A DNA stretch of 64,000 bases from Actinomycetales bacterium (GCA_022701985.1 JAKONK010000068.1:1-64000), one strand, 5' to 3'; numbered from the stretch's first letter, positions 1 to 9,328 are shown. The notes: generated by a model not told the origin, from the letters alone. A program made the numbers and translations.

Positions 1-1321
1 TGCGGGTGAAGTCGCCCTCCAGGTGGTACGGCTTGCGCCGCTCGGTGAGCAGGAGCCGCAGCCCGCCGGTGCGCAGCACCACCTCGGTGCGGGCCACCGG
101 GTCGTCGGTGCAGACGTGCTCCACCACGGCGTCGACGGGCACCGGGGGCTGGTGCACGTCGTCCACCCGCGCACCGACCTCCAGCTGCACCCGGGCCCCG
201 ACGCCCGCGGCGGCCGCCGCCCGCGCCGCCCCGGCGTCGGGGACCGAGGCGTAGACGACCTCCAGCTGCCCCGAGGCGACCTCGGGGCGCTCCAGCAGGC
301 GCGCCAGCGTCCAGGTGGCGTCTCCGGTGCCGCCCGCGGTGGGGTTGTCACCGGAGTCGGAGACGAAGAAGGGCCGGACGCCGGCGGCAGCGCTCGCCGC
401 GGCGGCGTCGAGGCACTCGTCGAGGCTGCCGGTGGGGGCCACGAACGCGAACTCGTCGCGCACCGCCCACATCGCCCGGGCCAGCTCCTCCGCCCCCGCG
501 GTGACGGCGGCGGCGTCGTCGCCGGTGACCACCACGCACGCCGAGCTGCGGGGCAGGTCGGCCCAGGCGTAGCCGATCCAGATGCCGGCGTCGAGCACGC
601 CGTCGCGAGCCTCCACCTGCGGGACCAGGGCGTACAGGGACGCCGCCGGCTCCACGCGGGTGCTGGTCTTCTCCCCGGGCAGCAGCACCGGCACCTGGAT
701 GCGCGCCTTGATCGGGCGCAGCGGCACCTCGCCGCGCCGCGCCGCGAGCAGGCGGTCGACCAGGTTGGCCGCGGCCCGCTCCTTGGTCTCCTCGGCGTCC
801 TCGTGGGGGGCCATCCGGTAGCAGGTCAGCAGGTCGCAGGCCCGGGCGAGCAGCGGGGAGACGTTGCCGTGCAGGTCCATCCCGGTGCTGACCAGGGTGT
901 CCGGACCCACGAGGGCGCGGACGGCGGCGGCGAGCTCGCCCTCCGGGTCGTCGGTGCCGACCACGCTCATGGCGCCGTGGACGTCGAAGAGCACGCCGTC
1001 CAGCGGGCCGTCCTCGAGGGCCGCCCGCAGGCCGCCGAGCAGCACCCCGGTCATCTCCGCCCAGTCAGCCGCGGGCACGGGGGCGCCGGCGAAGGTGCGG
1101 TAGTGCGTCAGGCCGACCCAGTCGGCGGCCCCGCGCAGCGGCGTCCCGGGCGCCAACCAGGGGAGCGCCGCGAGCAGGTCCTCGCCGTCGCGGCGCACGA
1201 AGTCGCTGACGAGCGTGGCGCCGGGGGAGTGGGTGCTCGCCTCCAGGCTCGCGCCGAGGACGGCGATGCGGGGCCCGGGCGGAGCGGGGGCCGGGTTGGG
1301 GGGCGCGGTGCTGTCGGGCAC
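1..1321 (-). CDS. M81 family metallopeptidase (MlrC-like), truncated by window edge
   Basis: Minus-strand reading from GTG at 1321: VPDSTAPPNPAPAPPGPRIAVLGASLEASTHSPGATLVSDFVRRDGEDLL...HGAMSVVGTDDPEGEL...STGMDLHGNVS...FVSDSGDNPTAGGTGD; MlrC-like motifs. Confidence 0.85.
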   Translation of the reverse strand, partial: MPDSTAPPNPAPAPPGPRIAVLGASLEASTHSPGATLVSDFVRRDGEDLLAALPWLAPGTPLRGAADWVGLTHYRTFAGAPVPAADWAEMTGVLLGGLRAALEDGPLDGVLFDVHGAMSVVGTDDPEGELAAAVRALVGPDTLVSTGMDLHGNVSPLLARACDLLTCYRMAPHEDAEETKERAAANLVDRLLAARRGEVPLRPIKARIQVPVLLPGEKTSTRVEPAASLYALVPQVEARDGVLDAGIWIGYAWADLPRSSACVVVTGDDAAAVTAGAEELARAMWAVRDEFAFVAPTGSLDECLDAAAASAAAGVRPFFVSDSGDNPTAGGTGDATWTLARLLERPEVASGQLEVVYASVPDAGAARAAAAAGVGARVQLEVGARVDDVHQPPVPVDAVVEHVCTDDPVARTEVVLRTGGLRLLLTERRKPYHLEGDFTR

Positions 1322-1561
1322 GGGACTTCCTTCGACGGGGCGGGTCGCGGGGAGTCCTCGGGGCGCGCTGCGCTGCGCGCCCCGAGGCCTCCCCGTCGCG
1401 GTGTGGGCGTCATCCACGCACGTCCCCGCGGCGCGGCGCCACGGCCGAAGGTTGCACTTCGGTTAATTCGCGACTGGCCGATCGCCACCCCTTGGCGCTG
1501 GGTGCCCGACCGCCCCTAGCGTCGCGGCACGCCACACCCCGATCCGACGGAGGACCGCACC

Positions 1562-2452
1562 GTGCAGCTCGGCGTCAGCTCCTACAGCTATGCCTCGACC
1601 ATCGCCGCCGGGGGTCTCGACCTGCTCGGCGTCGTCGACAGGGTCGCCGCCTCCGGCGCGGACCACCTCGAGATCGCCCAGGCCGGCGCCGGCGCGCCCG
1701 ACCTCCCCGACGACCTCGCCCTCACCGACGCGATCGCCGCCCGCGCCGCCGAGCGCGGCCTGCCCCTCACCAGCTACGTCATCGCCGCCGACTTCCGCTC
1801 CGCGCACGAGGCCGGTGACCTGGAGTCCGAGGTCCAGCGGGTGTTCGGCCACCTCGAGGCGGCCCGCCGCCTGGGGGTGGCGCGCGTCCGGCACGACGTC
1901 GTCGCGTGGGCGTGGCGCGCCTCGTCCGACGCGGAGGCCCGCGAGGTGGCCGAGCTGGTGGTGGGTCCGTGCCAGCGCGTCGCCGACCGCGCCGCCGAGC
2001 TGGGGCTGGCGACCATGGTCGAGAACCACGGCTTCTTCATGAACGACCCGGCCCGCGTGCAGGCCCTGGTGGCGGCCGTCGAGCGGCCGAACTTCTCCAC
2101 GCTGGTCGACGTCGGCAACTTCCTCTGCGTCGACGCCGAGCCGCTGGCCGCCGTGCGCACCAGCCTGCCGACGGCGTCGGTGGTGCACCTGAAGGACTTC
2201 CGCGTGAGGCCGCAGCTGGAGCCGCCGGGTGACCCAGCGGCGCAGGGCTGGCTCCGCACGCTGGGCGGCGCGGGCCTGCTCGGCTCGGTGGTCGGTGAGG
2301 GCGACCTGCCGCTGGCCGCGATCGTCCGCGAGGTGCGGGCCTCCGGCTTCGACGGCCCGGTGACCATCGAGTTCGAGGGTCCCGAGGACGACGACGCCGC
2401 GGTGGCGGCCGGCCTGGCGCACGCCCGCCAGCTCTGGGCGGAGGCCGCGTGA
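1562..2452 (+). CDS. sugar phosphate isomerase/epimerase (xylose isomerase-like TIM barrel)
   Basis: ORF 296 aa MQLGVSSYSYASTIAAGG...MVENHGFFMN...LVDVGNFLCVD...VTIEFEGPED. Confidence 0.85.
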   Translation: MQLGVSSYSYASTIAAGGLDLLGVVDRVAASGADHLEIAQAGAGAPDLPDDLALTDAIAARAAERGLPLTSYVIAADFRSAHEAGDLESEVQRVFGHLEAARRLGVARVRHDVVAWAWRASSDAEAREVAELVVGPCQRVADRAAELGLATMVENHGFFMNDPARVQALVAAVERPNFSTLVDVGNFLCVDAEPLAAVRTSLPTASVVHLKDFRVRPQLEPPGDPAAQGWLRTLGGAGLLGSVVGEGDLPLAAIVREVRASGFDGPVTIEFEGPEDDDAAVAAGLAHARQLWAEAA

Positions 2453-3558
2453 TGGCCGCCCAGACCCCTCCTGCGAGCACCGGGGCGCCGCTGGGCGTCG
2501 GCGTCGTCGGCGGCGGCTCCATCGCCGAGTGGCACCTGAGCTCGTACGCGCGCAACCCCGGCGCGCGCATCGTCGCGGTCGCCGACGTCGACCTGGCCCG
2601 GGCGACGGCGCGCGCCGCGGAGTACAGCGCGCTGAGCCCGGGCTCGGAGCCGGTGAGGGCGTACGGCTCGCACACCGAGCTGCTGGCCGACGCCGAGGTC
2701 GAGGCCGTGTCGGTCTGCACCCGCAACGACACGCATTCGCCGATCGCCGTCGACGTCCTCGCCTCGGGCCGCAGCGCGCTGGTCGAGAAGCCCATGGCCC
2801 GCACGGTGGCCGAGGCGGAGGCGATCGTGGCCGCCGAGGCGGCGTCGGACGGCGTGGTGCAGGTCGGGTACGTGCGGCGCTGGTCACCGAACGCCCAGGT
2901 GCTGAAGACCTTCGCCGACGCCGGTGACCTGGGCGCCGTCTACTACGCGAAGGCCACCTGCCTGCGCCAGGCCGGCAACCCCGGCGGCTGGTTCGCCGAC
3001 CGCTCGGTCTCCGGCGGGGGCCCGCTGATCGACGTGGGCGTCCACTTCCTCGACCTGGCCTGGTGGTTCATGGGGGCGCCGAGGGCCGTGGCGGTCAGCG
3101 GCTACACCTCCGACCGGCTCGGCAACCGCGGCAACATCGAGTCGCTGACCCGGTGGAAGTCCGCCGACTACGACGTCTCGAGGAACTCCGTGGAGGACCT
3201 CGCCGGCGCGGTGGTCCGCTTCGAGGGCGGCGCGGTGCTCCACCTCGACGTCTCGTACTCCCTGCACGGGCGCCCGCAGGTCGGGCTCGCCCTGTTCGGT
3301 GAGCGCGGCGGGGCGGAGCTCGAGCCGGCGCTCACGCTCTTCACCGAGCAGCACGACACGATCACCGAGGTGGTGCCGCACGTCGACAGCCGCAGCTTCG
3401 ACATCGTGCCGGCGTTCCAGAACGAGATCGACGGGTTCGTGCGGGCCGCCCGCGGGCTGGAGCCGTCGGTGGCCCCGGCGACGCACGGCCTGGAGATGAC
3501 GAAGATCGTGACCGCGGTCTACGAGTCCGCCGCGAGGGGCGCCGAGATCACCCTCTAG
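2449..3558 (+). CDS. Gfo/Idh/MocA family oxidoreductase
   Basis: 369 aa; N-terminal GVVGGGSIAEWHL nucleotide-binding motif, EKPMARTVAEAE; 4-bp overlap with upstream CDS. Confidence 0.92.
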   Translation: MMAAQTPPASTGAPLGVGVVGGGSIAEWHLSSYARNPGARIVAVADVDLARATARAAEYSALSPGSEPVRAYGSHTELLADAEVEAVSVCTRNDTHSPIAVDVLASGRSALVEKPMARTVAEAEAIVAAEAASDGVVQVGYVRRWSPNAQVLKTFADAGDLGAVYYAKATCLRQAGNPGGWFADRSVSGGGPLIDVGVHFLDLAWWFMGAPRAVAVSGYTSDRLGNRGNIESLTRWKSADYDVSRNSVEDLAGAVVRFEGGAVLHLDVSYSLHGRPQVGLALFGERGGAELEPALTLFTEQHDTITEVVPHVDSRSFDIVPAFQNEIDGFVRAARGLEPSVAPATHGLEMTKIVTAVYESAARGAEITL

Positions 3559-3565
3559 CCCCCCG

Positions 3566-3610
3566 CGTGATCATGGACCTCCGGAGCACCTCCAGGCCGT
3601 GATCATGGAC
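3566..3610. repeat. two direct copies of (C)CGTGATCATGGAC in an intergenic region
   Basis: CGTGATCATGGACCTCCGG at 3566-3584 and CCGTGATCATGGAC at 3597-3610. Confidence 0.8.
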
Positions 3611-3645
3611 TTCCCGAACACCGCGGCGCCCTGGCCGTCGTCAGC

Positions 3646-4050
3646 TCAGGCGATGACGGCCAGGGCGTCGATCTCCACCAGCATCTCCTCGCGCGGCAGC
3701 TCGACCATCACCGTGGTCCGCGCGGGCAGCACGCCGCCGCGGACCCGGCGGGTCACGAACGCCTCGTAGGCGTCGTTCATCGCCGCGAAGTGCGCGCGGG
3801 TCGTCAGGTAGACGCGCAGCACCACGACGTCGTCGAACGTGGCGCCGCCCGCGGCGAGCACGGCCTCGACGTTGAGGAGCGTCCGCTCGACCTGCGCGGC
3901 GACGTCGCCCGGGTGCAGGTACTCGCCCGTCCTCGGGTCCACCGGACCCTGGCCGGAGACCTGGACGATGTTCCCGGCGCGCACCCCCTGGGAGAAGGAG
4001 TGGGCGGCGGCCGGGGCGTCGGCGGTGGTGAGGCCGGTGCGCTTCGTCAT
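3646..4050 (-). CDS. RidA (YjgF/YER057c/UK114) family protein
   Basis: MTKRTGLTTADAPAAAHSFSQGVRAGNIVQVSGQGPVDPRTGEYLHPGDVAAQVERTLLNVEAVLAAGGATFDDVV...; the longer ORF in the track is an upstream extension. Confidence 0.88.
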   Translation of the reverse strand: MTKRTGLTTADAPAAAHSFSQGVRAGNIVQVSGQGPVDPRTGEYLHPGDVAAQVERTLLNVEAVLAAGGATFDDVVVLRVYLTTRAHFAAMNDAYEAFVTRRVRGGVLPARTTVMVELPREEMLVEIDALAVIA

Positions 4051-4092
4051 GCCGACCGATCCTGCCCCCGCCGGCTGCGGTGGGAAAGTGCA

Positions 4093-4112
4093 CCGGAGGT
4101 CCATGATCACGG
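4093..4112. repeat. inverted third copy of the CGTGATCATGGACCTCCGG repeat
   Basis: CCGGAGGTCCATGATCACGG; 19 of 20 nt complementary to the copy at 3566. Confidence 0.8.
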
Positions 4113-5768
4113 ACGGTGGGGGAGGAGGGGGCGCAGGGAGCGGCCGGGGGTCGCCCCGGTGCGGGCCCCGTCGGTGACCAGCGGCACGCCCGCCACCCAC
4201 ACGTGCGGGATCCCGCGGGGCGGGCGCCGCGGCTCGTCGAAGGTCGCGCCCTCGACGGCGGCCGGGTCGAACAGCACCAGGTCGGCCACGGCCCCGACCC
4301 GCAGGACGCCCCGCGCCCCCGGGCCGGGTCCCGCCAGGCCCAGCCTCCGCGCCGGCCTCAGCGTCATCCGCAGCACCGCCTCCTCCAGCGACAGGAGTCC
4401 CTCGCGCACGCAGGGCCCCAGCAGGTGCGCGAAGGCGCCCCACGCCCTGGGGTGCGGTCGGGCGCCGACGAGCAGCCCGTCGCTGCCGACGGCGTGGTGG
4501 CGCGACGCGACCACCTCCCGCACGTTGGCGGCGTCGCCGACGTGCTGCAGCACGGTGGTGCCGAGCCGGTCGCGGACCAGCAGGTCGACGGCGACGGCGA
4601 ACGGCGTGCGCCCCTCCCGCTGCGCCAGCTCAGCGACGGTGGCGCCCACCGCGGCCGCCAGCCACGGGTCGCCGGCCGTGGCGACCCCGCTGACCTGCAC
4701 TGACGCCCAGTCGACCGGGACGCCGTGGCAGCCGTCGGCGCCCTGCACCTCGAGGTCGTGGCGCAGGCGCACCAGCTCCTCGCCGTCGCGCGGCCGGCCG
4801 AGCCGGGCCAGCAGGGCCTCCGGGCCCCCGGCCGCGGCCCAGCTGGGCAGCAGCGCCGCGAGCGTCGTGGAGCCGGGCAGGTAGGGGTAGCTGTCGAGGG
4901 TGACGTCCTGCCCGGCGGCGACCGCGGCGTCGACCAGGGCCAGCAGCTCGCCGGCGCGCCCGCGGTTCACGGGGAAGTTCATCGTCGCGTGCGTCAGGTG
5001 CACCGCCGCCCCGCTGCGCCACCCGACCTCGAGGGCCTCGGCGTACGCCTCCAGCGCCCCGGCCCCGTAGGAGCGGGTGTGCGGCGCCCAGTACCCGCCC
5101 GCCGCGGCGACCTCCTCGCACAGCGCAGCCAGCTCGTCGGTCGAGGCGTGCATCCCGGGGGTGTAGGTCAGCCCGCTCGACATCCCGACCGCGCCCTGCG
5201 CCATCCCCTCGCGCACGAGCGCCCGCATCGCGGCCAGCTCCGCCGGGGTGGCCGGGCGGTCCTCGGCCCCCACGACGAGCAGCCGGACGGTCCCCTGCGG
5301 CACGAGGTAGCAGGCGTTCACCGCGGTCCCGGCGTCGATCCGGTCCAGGTACCCGCCGACGTCGCGCCAGGTCACCAGCCCCGGCGGCAGCCGCCCGTTC
5401 CACCCCGCGAGCTGGACGTCGAGGACGGCGAGCGCGGCGTCGTCCACCGGCGCGTACGAGAGGCCGTCCTGCCCCAGCACCTCGGTGGTGACGCCCTGCA
5501 GCGCGCGCGAGAGGTGCTCCGGGTCGGTCAGGACGGCGAGGTCGGAGTGCGCGTGCAGGTCGACGAACCCCGGGCAGAGCGCCAGGCCGCCCGCGTCGAG
5601 CACCCGCGCTCCGGCCGGCACGAGGTGCGCGGGGACCTCACCCAGCGCCCGGAGCACGCCGCCGCTGACCAGCGCGTCCCCGCGGCGGGCGGGGGCGCCG
5701 GTGCCGTCGACCAGCAGCGCACCCCGCACCAGCAGGTCGGGGCTCCCCGCGCTGCGCGAGGGGGTCAC
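4107..5768 (-). CDS. N-acyl-D-amino-acid deacylase (amidohydrolase superfamily)
   Basis: GTG start 5768; LCPGFVDLHAHSD metal motif, SSGLTYTPGMHASTDEL, VGSDGLLVGARPHPRAWG; the track's 986-aa ORF fuses in non-coding upstream frame. Confidence 0.88.
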   Translation of the reverse strand: MTPSRSAGSPDLLVRGALLVDGTGAPARRGDALVSGGVLRALGEVPAHLVPAGARVLDAGGLALCPGFVDLHAHSDLAVLTDPEHLSRALQGVTTEVLGQDGLSYAPVDDAALAVLDVQLAGWNGRLPPGLVTWRDVGGYLDRIDAGTAVNACYLVPQGTVRLLVVGAEDRPATPAELAAMRALVREGMAQGAVGMSSGLTYTPGMHASTDELAALCEEVAAAGGYWAPHTRSYGAGALEAYAEALEVGWRSGAAVHLTHATMNFPVNRGRAGELLALVDAAVAAGQDVTLDSYPYLPGSTTLAALLPSWAAAGGPEALLARLGRPRDGEELVRLRHDLEVQGADGCHGVPVDWASVQVSGVATAGDPWLAAAVGATVAELAQREGRTPFAVAVDLLVRDRLGTTVLQHVGDAANVREVVASRHHAVGSDGLLVGARPHPRAWGAFAHLLGPCVREGLLSLEEAVLRMTLRPARRLGLAGPGPGARGVLRVGAVADLVLFDPAAVEGATFDEPRRPPRGIPHVWVAGVPLVTDGARTGATPGRSLRPLLPHRP

Positions 5769-7123
5769 CCGAAGACCGTCCGCAGCAGGTCGACCACCTG
5801 CGGCTGGGGGAGGGACGCGTCGTCGACGACCGGGACGAGCCCCCACTTGTCGAAGGCGGTGCACGGGTGCGACAGCCCCAGCTGCAGCACGTCGCCGACC
5901 GCGAGGTGCTGGGCCCCCCGGGCCCCGGGGGCCAGGCGCACGAAGGCGTGCTGGTCGTTCACCGCGGTGACGACGGCGCCGCCGGGCTCCAGCGGCTCCG
6001 CCGGACCGCGGCCGCCGGGGCGCCGGGCGCGCACCACGGGCAGGCCCTCGTCGAAGGGGAGGTCGCGCCGCCCGGCGTCGAGCAGCGCCAGCCCCGGCTC
6101 GGGACGGGAGATGACGCGCGCCCAGGCGTGCAGCCCGGCCCGCAGCGCCGGGCCCGTGCCCCGGGTGGCGGGCGTGATGCCCGCGTAGAAGCCGTCGTCG
6201 TGGGCCGCGCTGGCGCCGGCGCGGACCACCACGCGCACCGCGGGGCCGCGCCGCCCGGCGGGGTCGTGCAGGGCGGCCAGCTCCTCGGCGACGACGTCGA
6301 AGTAGGCGCTGCCGCCGGCGGACACGACGGCCGCGCCGCCCGGGGCGTCCCGCAGGTCGTCCAGCAGCCCGAGCGCGAGCAGCTCCTCGTGCAGCGAGCG
6401 CAGGTCGCGCAGCCACCCGCGGACCGCGGTCATCGAGGCGGGGGAGGCGTCGTGGGCGAGCGCCCCCTCGTACCCCGCGACCCCGGCCAGCCGCAGGCCC
6501 GGCGCGGCTGCGGCGGCGCGCGCGACGCCCAGCGCCGCCGCCGCGGACCGCGCGCCCGTGCGGGCCCCGGGCGCCCCCAGCTCGACGAGCACGTCGAGCG
6601 GCCGGGTCCGCTCCGGGTCCCCTCCCGTGCGGGCCAGGCCCTCGGCGCGCGCCGCCGCGGTCGCGGCCACGACGTCCTCGCCGTCCACCCACGCCAGCAC
6701 CCGCGCGTCCGGTGAGCGGGCGACCAGGCCGTGCACGTCGGCGTCGAGCAGGGGACCCGCCACCAGCGCCCGCGGCACGCCGGCGTCGAGCGCCACGGCC
6801 AGCTGCCACGGCGTGGCCACCGTGATCGCCCAGGAGCCCGCCGCGAGCTGGGCCCGCCACAGCGCCGGCGCCATGCTCGTCTTGCCGTGGGGCGCGAGGT
6901 CGACGCCGGCGCCGCCGGCCCACCCGGCCATCGCCGCGAGGTTGGCGGTCACCGCCGCGGCGTCCAGCGTCATCACGGGGGTCGGCAGGTCGGCCAGGCG
7001 GGGACCCGTGGCGACCCACCCGGCGCCGTCCAGCCCCCAGGCGCCGACCGGCACCGCCTTGGCCCACGGCCCGAGGGTCCCGGTGGTGGCCGCGTCGAAC
7101 GCGGACCGCGCGGGTGCGCTCAC
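5765..7123 (-). CDS. D-serine deaminase/alanine racemase N-terminal-like PLP-dependent protein
   Basis: GTG start 7123; DLPTPVMTLDAAAVTANLAAMAGW...LAPHGKTSMAP...HDDGFYAG...LSHPCTAFDKWGLVPVVD; 4-bp overlap with the deacylase. Confidence 0.85.
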   Translation of the reverse strand: MSAPARSAFDAATTGTLGPWAKAVPVGAWGLDGAGWVATGPRLADLPTPVMTLDAAAVTANLAAMAGWAGGAGVDLAPHGKTSMAPALWRAQLAAGSWAITVATPWQLAVALDAGVPRALVAGPLLDADVHGLVARSPDARVLAWVDGEDVVAATAAARAEGLARTGGDPERTRPLDVLVELGAPGARTGARSAAAALGVARAAAAAPGLRLAGVAGYEGALAHDASPASMTAVRGWLRDLRSLHEELLALGLLDDLRDAPGGAAVVSAGGSAYFDVVAEELAALHDPAGRRGPAVRVVVRAGASAAHDDGFYAGITPATRGTGPALRAGLHAWARVISRPEPGLALLDAGRRDLPFDEGLPVVRARRPGGRGPAEPLEPGGAVVTAVNDQHAFVRLAPGARGAQHLAVGDVLQLGLSHPCTAFDKWGLVPVVDDASLPQPQVVDLLRTVFG

Positions 7124-8262
7124 AGCGGCAGCACCACCGTCGGGGAGCCCGTGCGCAGCGCGCTCCAGGCGACCACCCGCGGCCCGCCCCCGGCGTCGTC
7201 GAGCGCCAGCTCGAGGTGGAGCACCAGGTCGGAGTCCTGCGCGCTGACGTACGCGTGGCGTCCGACGACGGCCACGTGCCGCGGGTTCCGCGCCTGCGGG
7301 CGGTCGCCGGTGGCGGAGCCGCCGGCCAGCGGGACGTCGACGACCCGGCCGCCGCGGTGCACCGCGAGCACGTCGAGACCGCGGACCGCCACGAGCAGCG
7401 CGTCGTCGAGGGCGGCCACCTCGGAGGGCTGGGGCGCCGACCCCGCCGACCCCTCCGGTGGACCGGCGGGAGGCGGGGCGGCCGCCTGCGCGGGCACCGA
7501 CCGCAGCCCGCCGAGGCGCCCGCCGCTGGTGGGGGCCGTCAGCAGCGTGGAGCTCAGCTCTCCGGAGAGGTGCAGCAGGTCGCCTCCGGGGTGCCGGCGC
7601 ACGAGCGCCGTGCGCGGGCCGCTCCCCGGGGGAGCGGCCACCACCTGCACCGGGTCCGGGTCGAGCCGGGCAGGGGCTCCGCCGGCGTCGAGGACGACGG
7701 CGTGGACGCGCAGCTCGTCGGTGCCCAGGTCGGCGACGACGACGTGCCCGTCGTCGAGGAACGCCGCCGAGTGCGGGTGGGGGCCCTCCTGGCGGTCGGG
7801 CCGCGGGCCGGAGCCGCGGGGCTCCACCACCTGCACCAGCCGCTGCGCGACCCCGCCCTCGGCGGCGACCACACCGGTGGTGCCCCCGTAGTCGCTGACG
7901 ACGAGCAGGCGGCCGCTCGGGTGCACCGCCACGTGGCACGGGTGGGCGCCGCCGGTCGGCACCCGGGCGAGCTGCTCACCGCCGGGAGCGATGCCCCGGG
8001 AGGCGTCGCCGCGCCGCACGCGCCAGGTCGACAGCACCCCGTCGGGCAGCTCGTGCGCCGCGTGGAGCAGCACCTCCGCGGCCGCCGGTGCCGCCGGGAC
8101 GCCCCCACCCGCGAGGGCGAGGTAGGACGGCGACGCCGCGGGGAGCGCCACCGCGTCCGCTCCGAGGCGCCCGCTGCCGGGGTCGCGGGCTACCAGGGCG
8201 ATCCCGCTGCCGCGTCCGCCGGTGGCAGAGGTGTACGAGCCGACGGCGAGGAGGTCGCTCAT
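7120..8262 (-). CDS. lactonase family protein (beta-propeller, 6-phosphogluconolactonase-like)
   Basis: 380 aa MSDLLAVGSYTS...HPCHVAVHPSGRLLVVSDYGG...GPHPHSAAFLDDGHVVVADLGTDEL. Confidence 0.85.
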   Translation of the reverse strand: MSDLLAVGSYTSATGGRGSGIALVARDPGSGRLGADAVALPAASPSYLALAGGGVPAAPAAAEVLLHAAHELPDGVLSTWRVRRGDASRGIAPGGEQLARVPTGGAHPCHVAVHPSGRLLVVSDYGGTTGVVAAEGGVAQRLVQVVEPRGSGPRPDRQEGPHPHSAAFLDDGHVVVADLGTDELRVHAVVLDAGGAPARLDPDPVQVVAAPPGSGPRTALVRRHPGGDLLHLSGELSSTLLTAPTSGGRLGGLRSVPAQAAAPPPAGPPEGSAGSAPQPSEVAALDDALLVAVRGLDVLAVHRGGRVVDVPLAGGSATGDRPQARNPRHVAVVGRHAYVSAQDSDLVLHLELALDDAGGGPRVVAWSALRTGSPTVVLPL

Positions 8263-8417
8263 CCCGGGAGCCTAGGACGGCCCCCCGGGGCTCCGGGGCC
8301 GGTCACGACCGGGTCACAGGTGGGTCACGGACGGGTCGCCGGGCCGGTCGGAGGCCCGCAGGGGTGGGGCGAACCGGACTCCAGTCACATCAGTCACACG
8401 AGACACGCCAGCAACGT

Positions 8418-8455
8418 GGTTCACGGGAGTCTCCTGAACCTCTACAGTATCGGCG
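8418..8455 (+). promoter_or_regulatory. candidate promoter TTCACG-N17-TACAGT with overlapping GGTTCA...TGAACC inverted repeat; predicted leaderless start
   Basis: ggttcacgggagtctcctgaacc at 8418-8440; tacagt at 8443-8448, 6 nt before GTG at 8455. Confidence 0.4.
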
Positions 8456-9192
8456 TGGGCAGCAGCGGGTTCCTCCTCCTGGGGATCGTCGCGCTCTGGG
8501 CGTTCGGCGCGGTCCCGCACTGGGTCCAGCGCCGCGAGCAGCTGGCAGCTGCCTGGCGCGCGGAGGCGAGCGACGACGAGCTGAGGCTGCTGGAGCGGCG
8601 CGAGCTCTCCCGCAGCTCCTCGGCCCCGGTCAGCAGCGCCGGGCGCCTGCTCGCGGCCCCGCGCCCCGCGGCGGTGGCCCCGCAGACCGCCGCCGGCCCG
8701 GCGTCCACGGGGAAGGGGAGCCGGCCGGCGGCCCAGCCCCGCCGCACCGGCCGCGTTCGCCGCGGTCCGGGTGCGCTGCCCGCCGTCGCCGTGCTGCTCG
8801 CCACCGGCCTGGTGGCCGCCGCGCCCGCGGTCCTGGCCGTGCTCGGGGTGGTGCCGCTGAGCGCCGCCCCCGCCGGCCTGCTGCTCCTGGTCGCCGGGGT
8901 CGGTGTGCTGCGCCGCCGCGCGGTGGTCGAGGAGCGCCGCTCCCGGGCCGCCGCGGCCGCGTCGCTGCGCGCCTCCCAGGCCCGCACCCGCGCCGCCCAG
9001 GTCCGCGCCACCCACCGCCGCGCCGACGAGAGCCGCGCCGCCGCCGCCGCTCAGGCAGCCGCTGCCAGCGCCGCCGCTGCCGAGCGCACCTTCGCCGCCG
9101 AGCGCCAGCGCGAGCTGGCCGCGGCTCGCGCCGCCGCCGGTCGCGAGCAGCGCACGGCCGCCGCGCCCCGCCGCCGCGCCGTCGGCGAGTGA
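8455..9192 (+). CDS. hypothetical membrane protein with long Ala/Arg-rich predicted helical tail
   Basis: GTG 8455: VGSSGFLLLGIVALWAFGAVPHWVQRREQ..., two further TM stretches, then AAAASLRASQARTRAAQVRATHRRADESRAAAAAQAAAA. Confidence 0.75.
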   Translation: MGSSGFLLLGIVALWAFGAVPHWVQRREQLAAAWRAEASDDELRLLERRELSRSSSAPVSSAGRLLAAPRPAAVAPQTAAGPASTGKGSRPAAQPRRTGRVRRGPGALPAVAVLLATGLVAAAPAVLAVLGVVPLSAAPAGLLLLVAGVGVLRRRAVVEERRSRAAAAASLRASQARTRAAQVRATHRRADESRAAAAAQAAAASAAAAERTFAAERQRELAAARAAAGREQRTAAAPRRRAVGE

Positions 9193-9250
9193 GCCGCGGC
9201 GCCGACGAGAGCCGGGCCGAGGCCCGGGTGGTAGTGTTCGTGCGTCCTTC

Positions 9251-9326
9251 GGGGCTGTGGCGCAATTGGTAGCGCACCTCGGTCGCATCGAGGGGGTTAG
9301 GGGTTCGAGTCCCCTCAGCTCCACCA
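9251..9326 (+). tRNA. tRNA-Ala, anticodon CGC, CCA encoded
   Basis: Cloverleaf: GGGGCTG/CAGCTCC acceptor, GCGC D stem, CCTCG-GTCGCAT-CGAGG anticodon arm, AGGGG-TTCGAGT-CCCCT T arm, A discriminator + CCA. Confidence 0.93.
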
Positions 9327-9328
9327 GC

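Noticed and set aside
1108-1488. 126-aa minus ORF MAIGQSRINRS...
   Set aside because: Out of frame with the M81 peptidase that clearly covers the region below 1321; no domain.
5769-7067. N-terminal extension of the deacylase in the ORF track (986 aa)
   Set aside because: Extension is Arg/Gly/Ala nonsense lying in the wrong frame over the PLP enzyme gene; GTG at 5768 gives a normal start overlapping the upstream stop.
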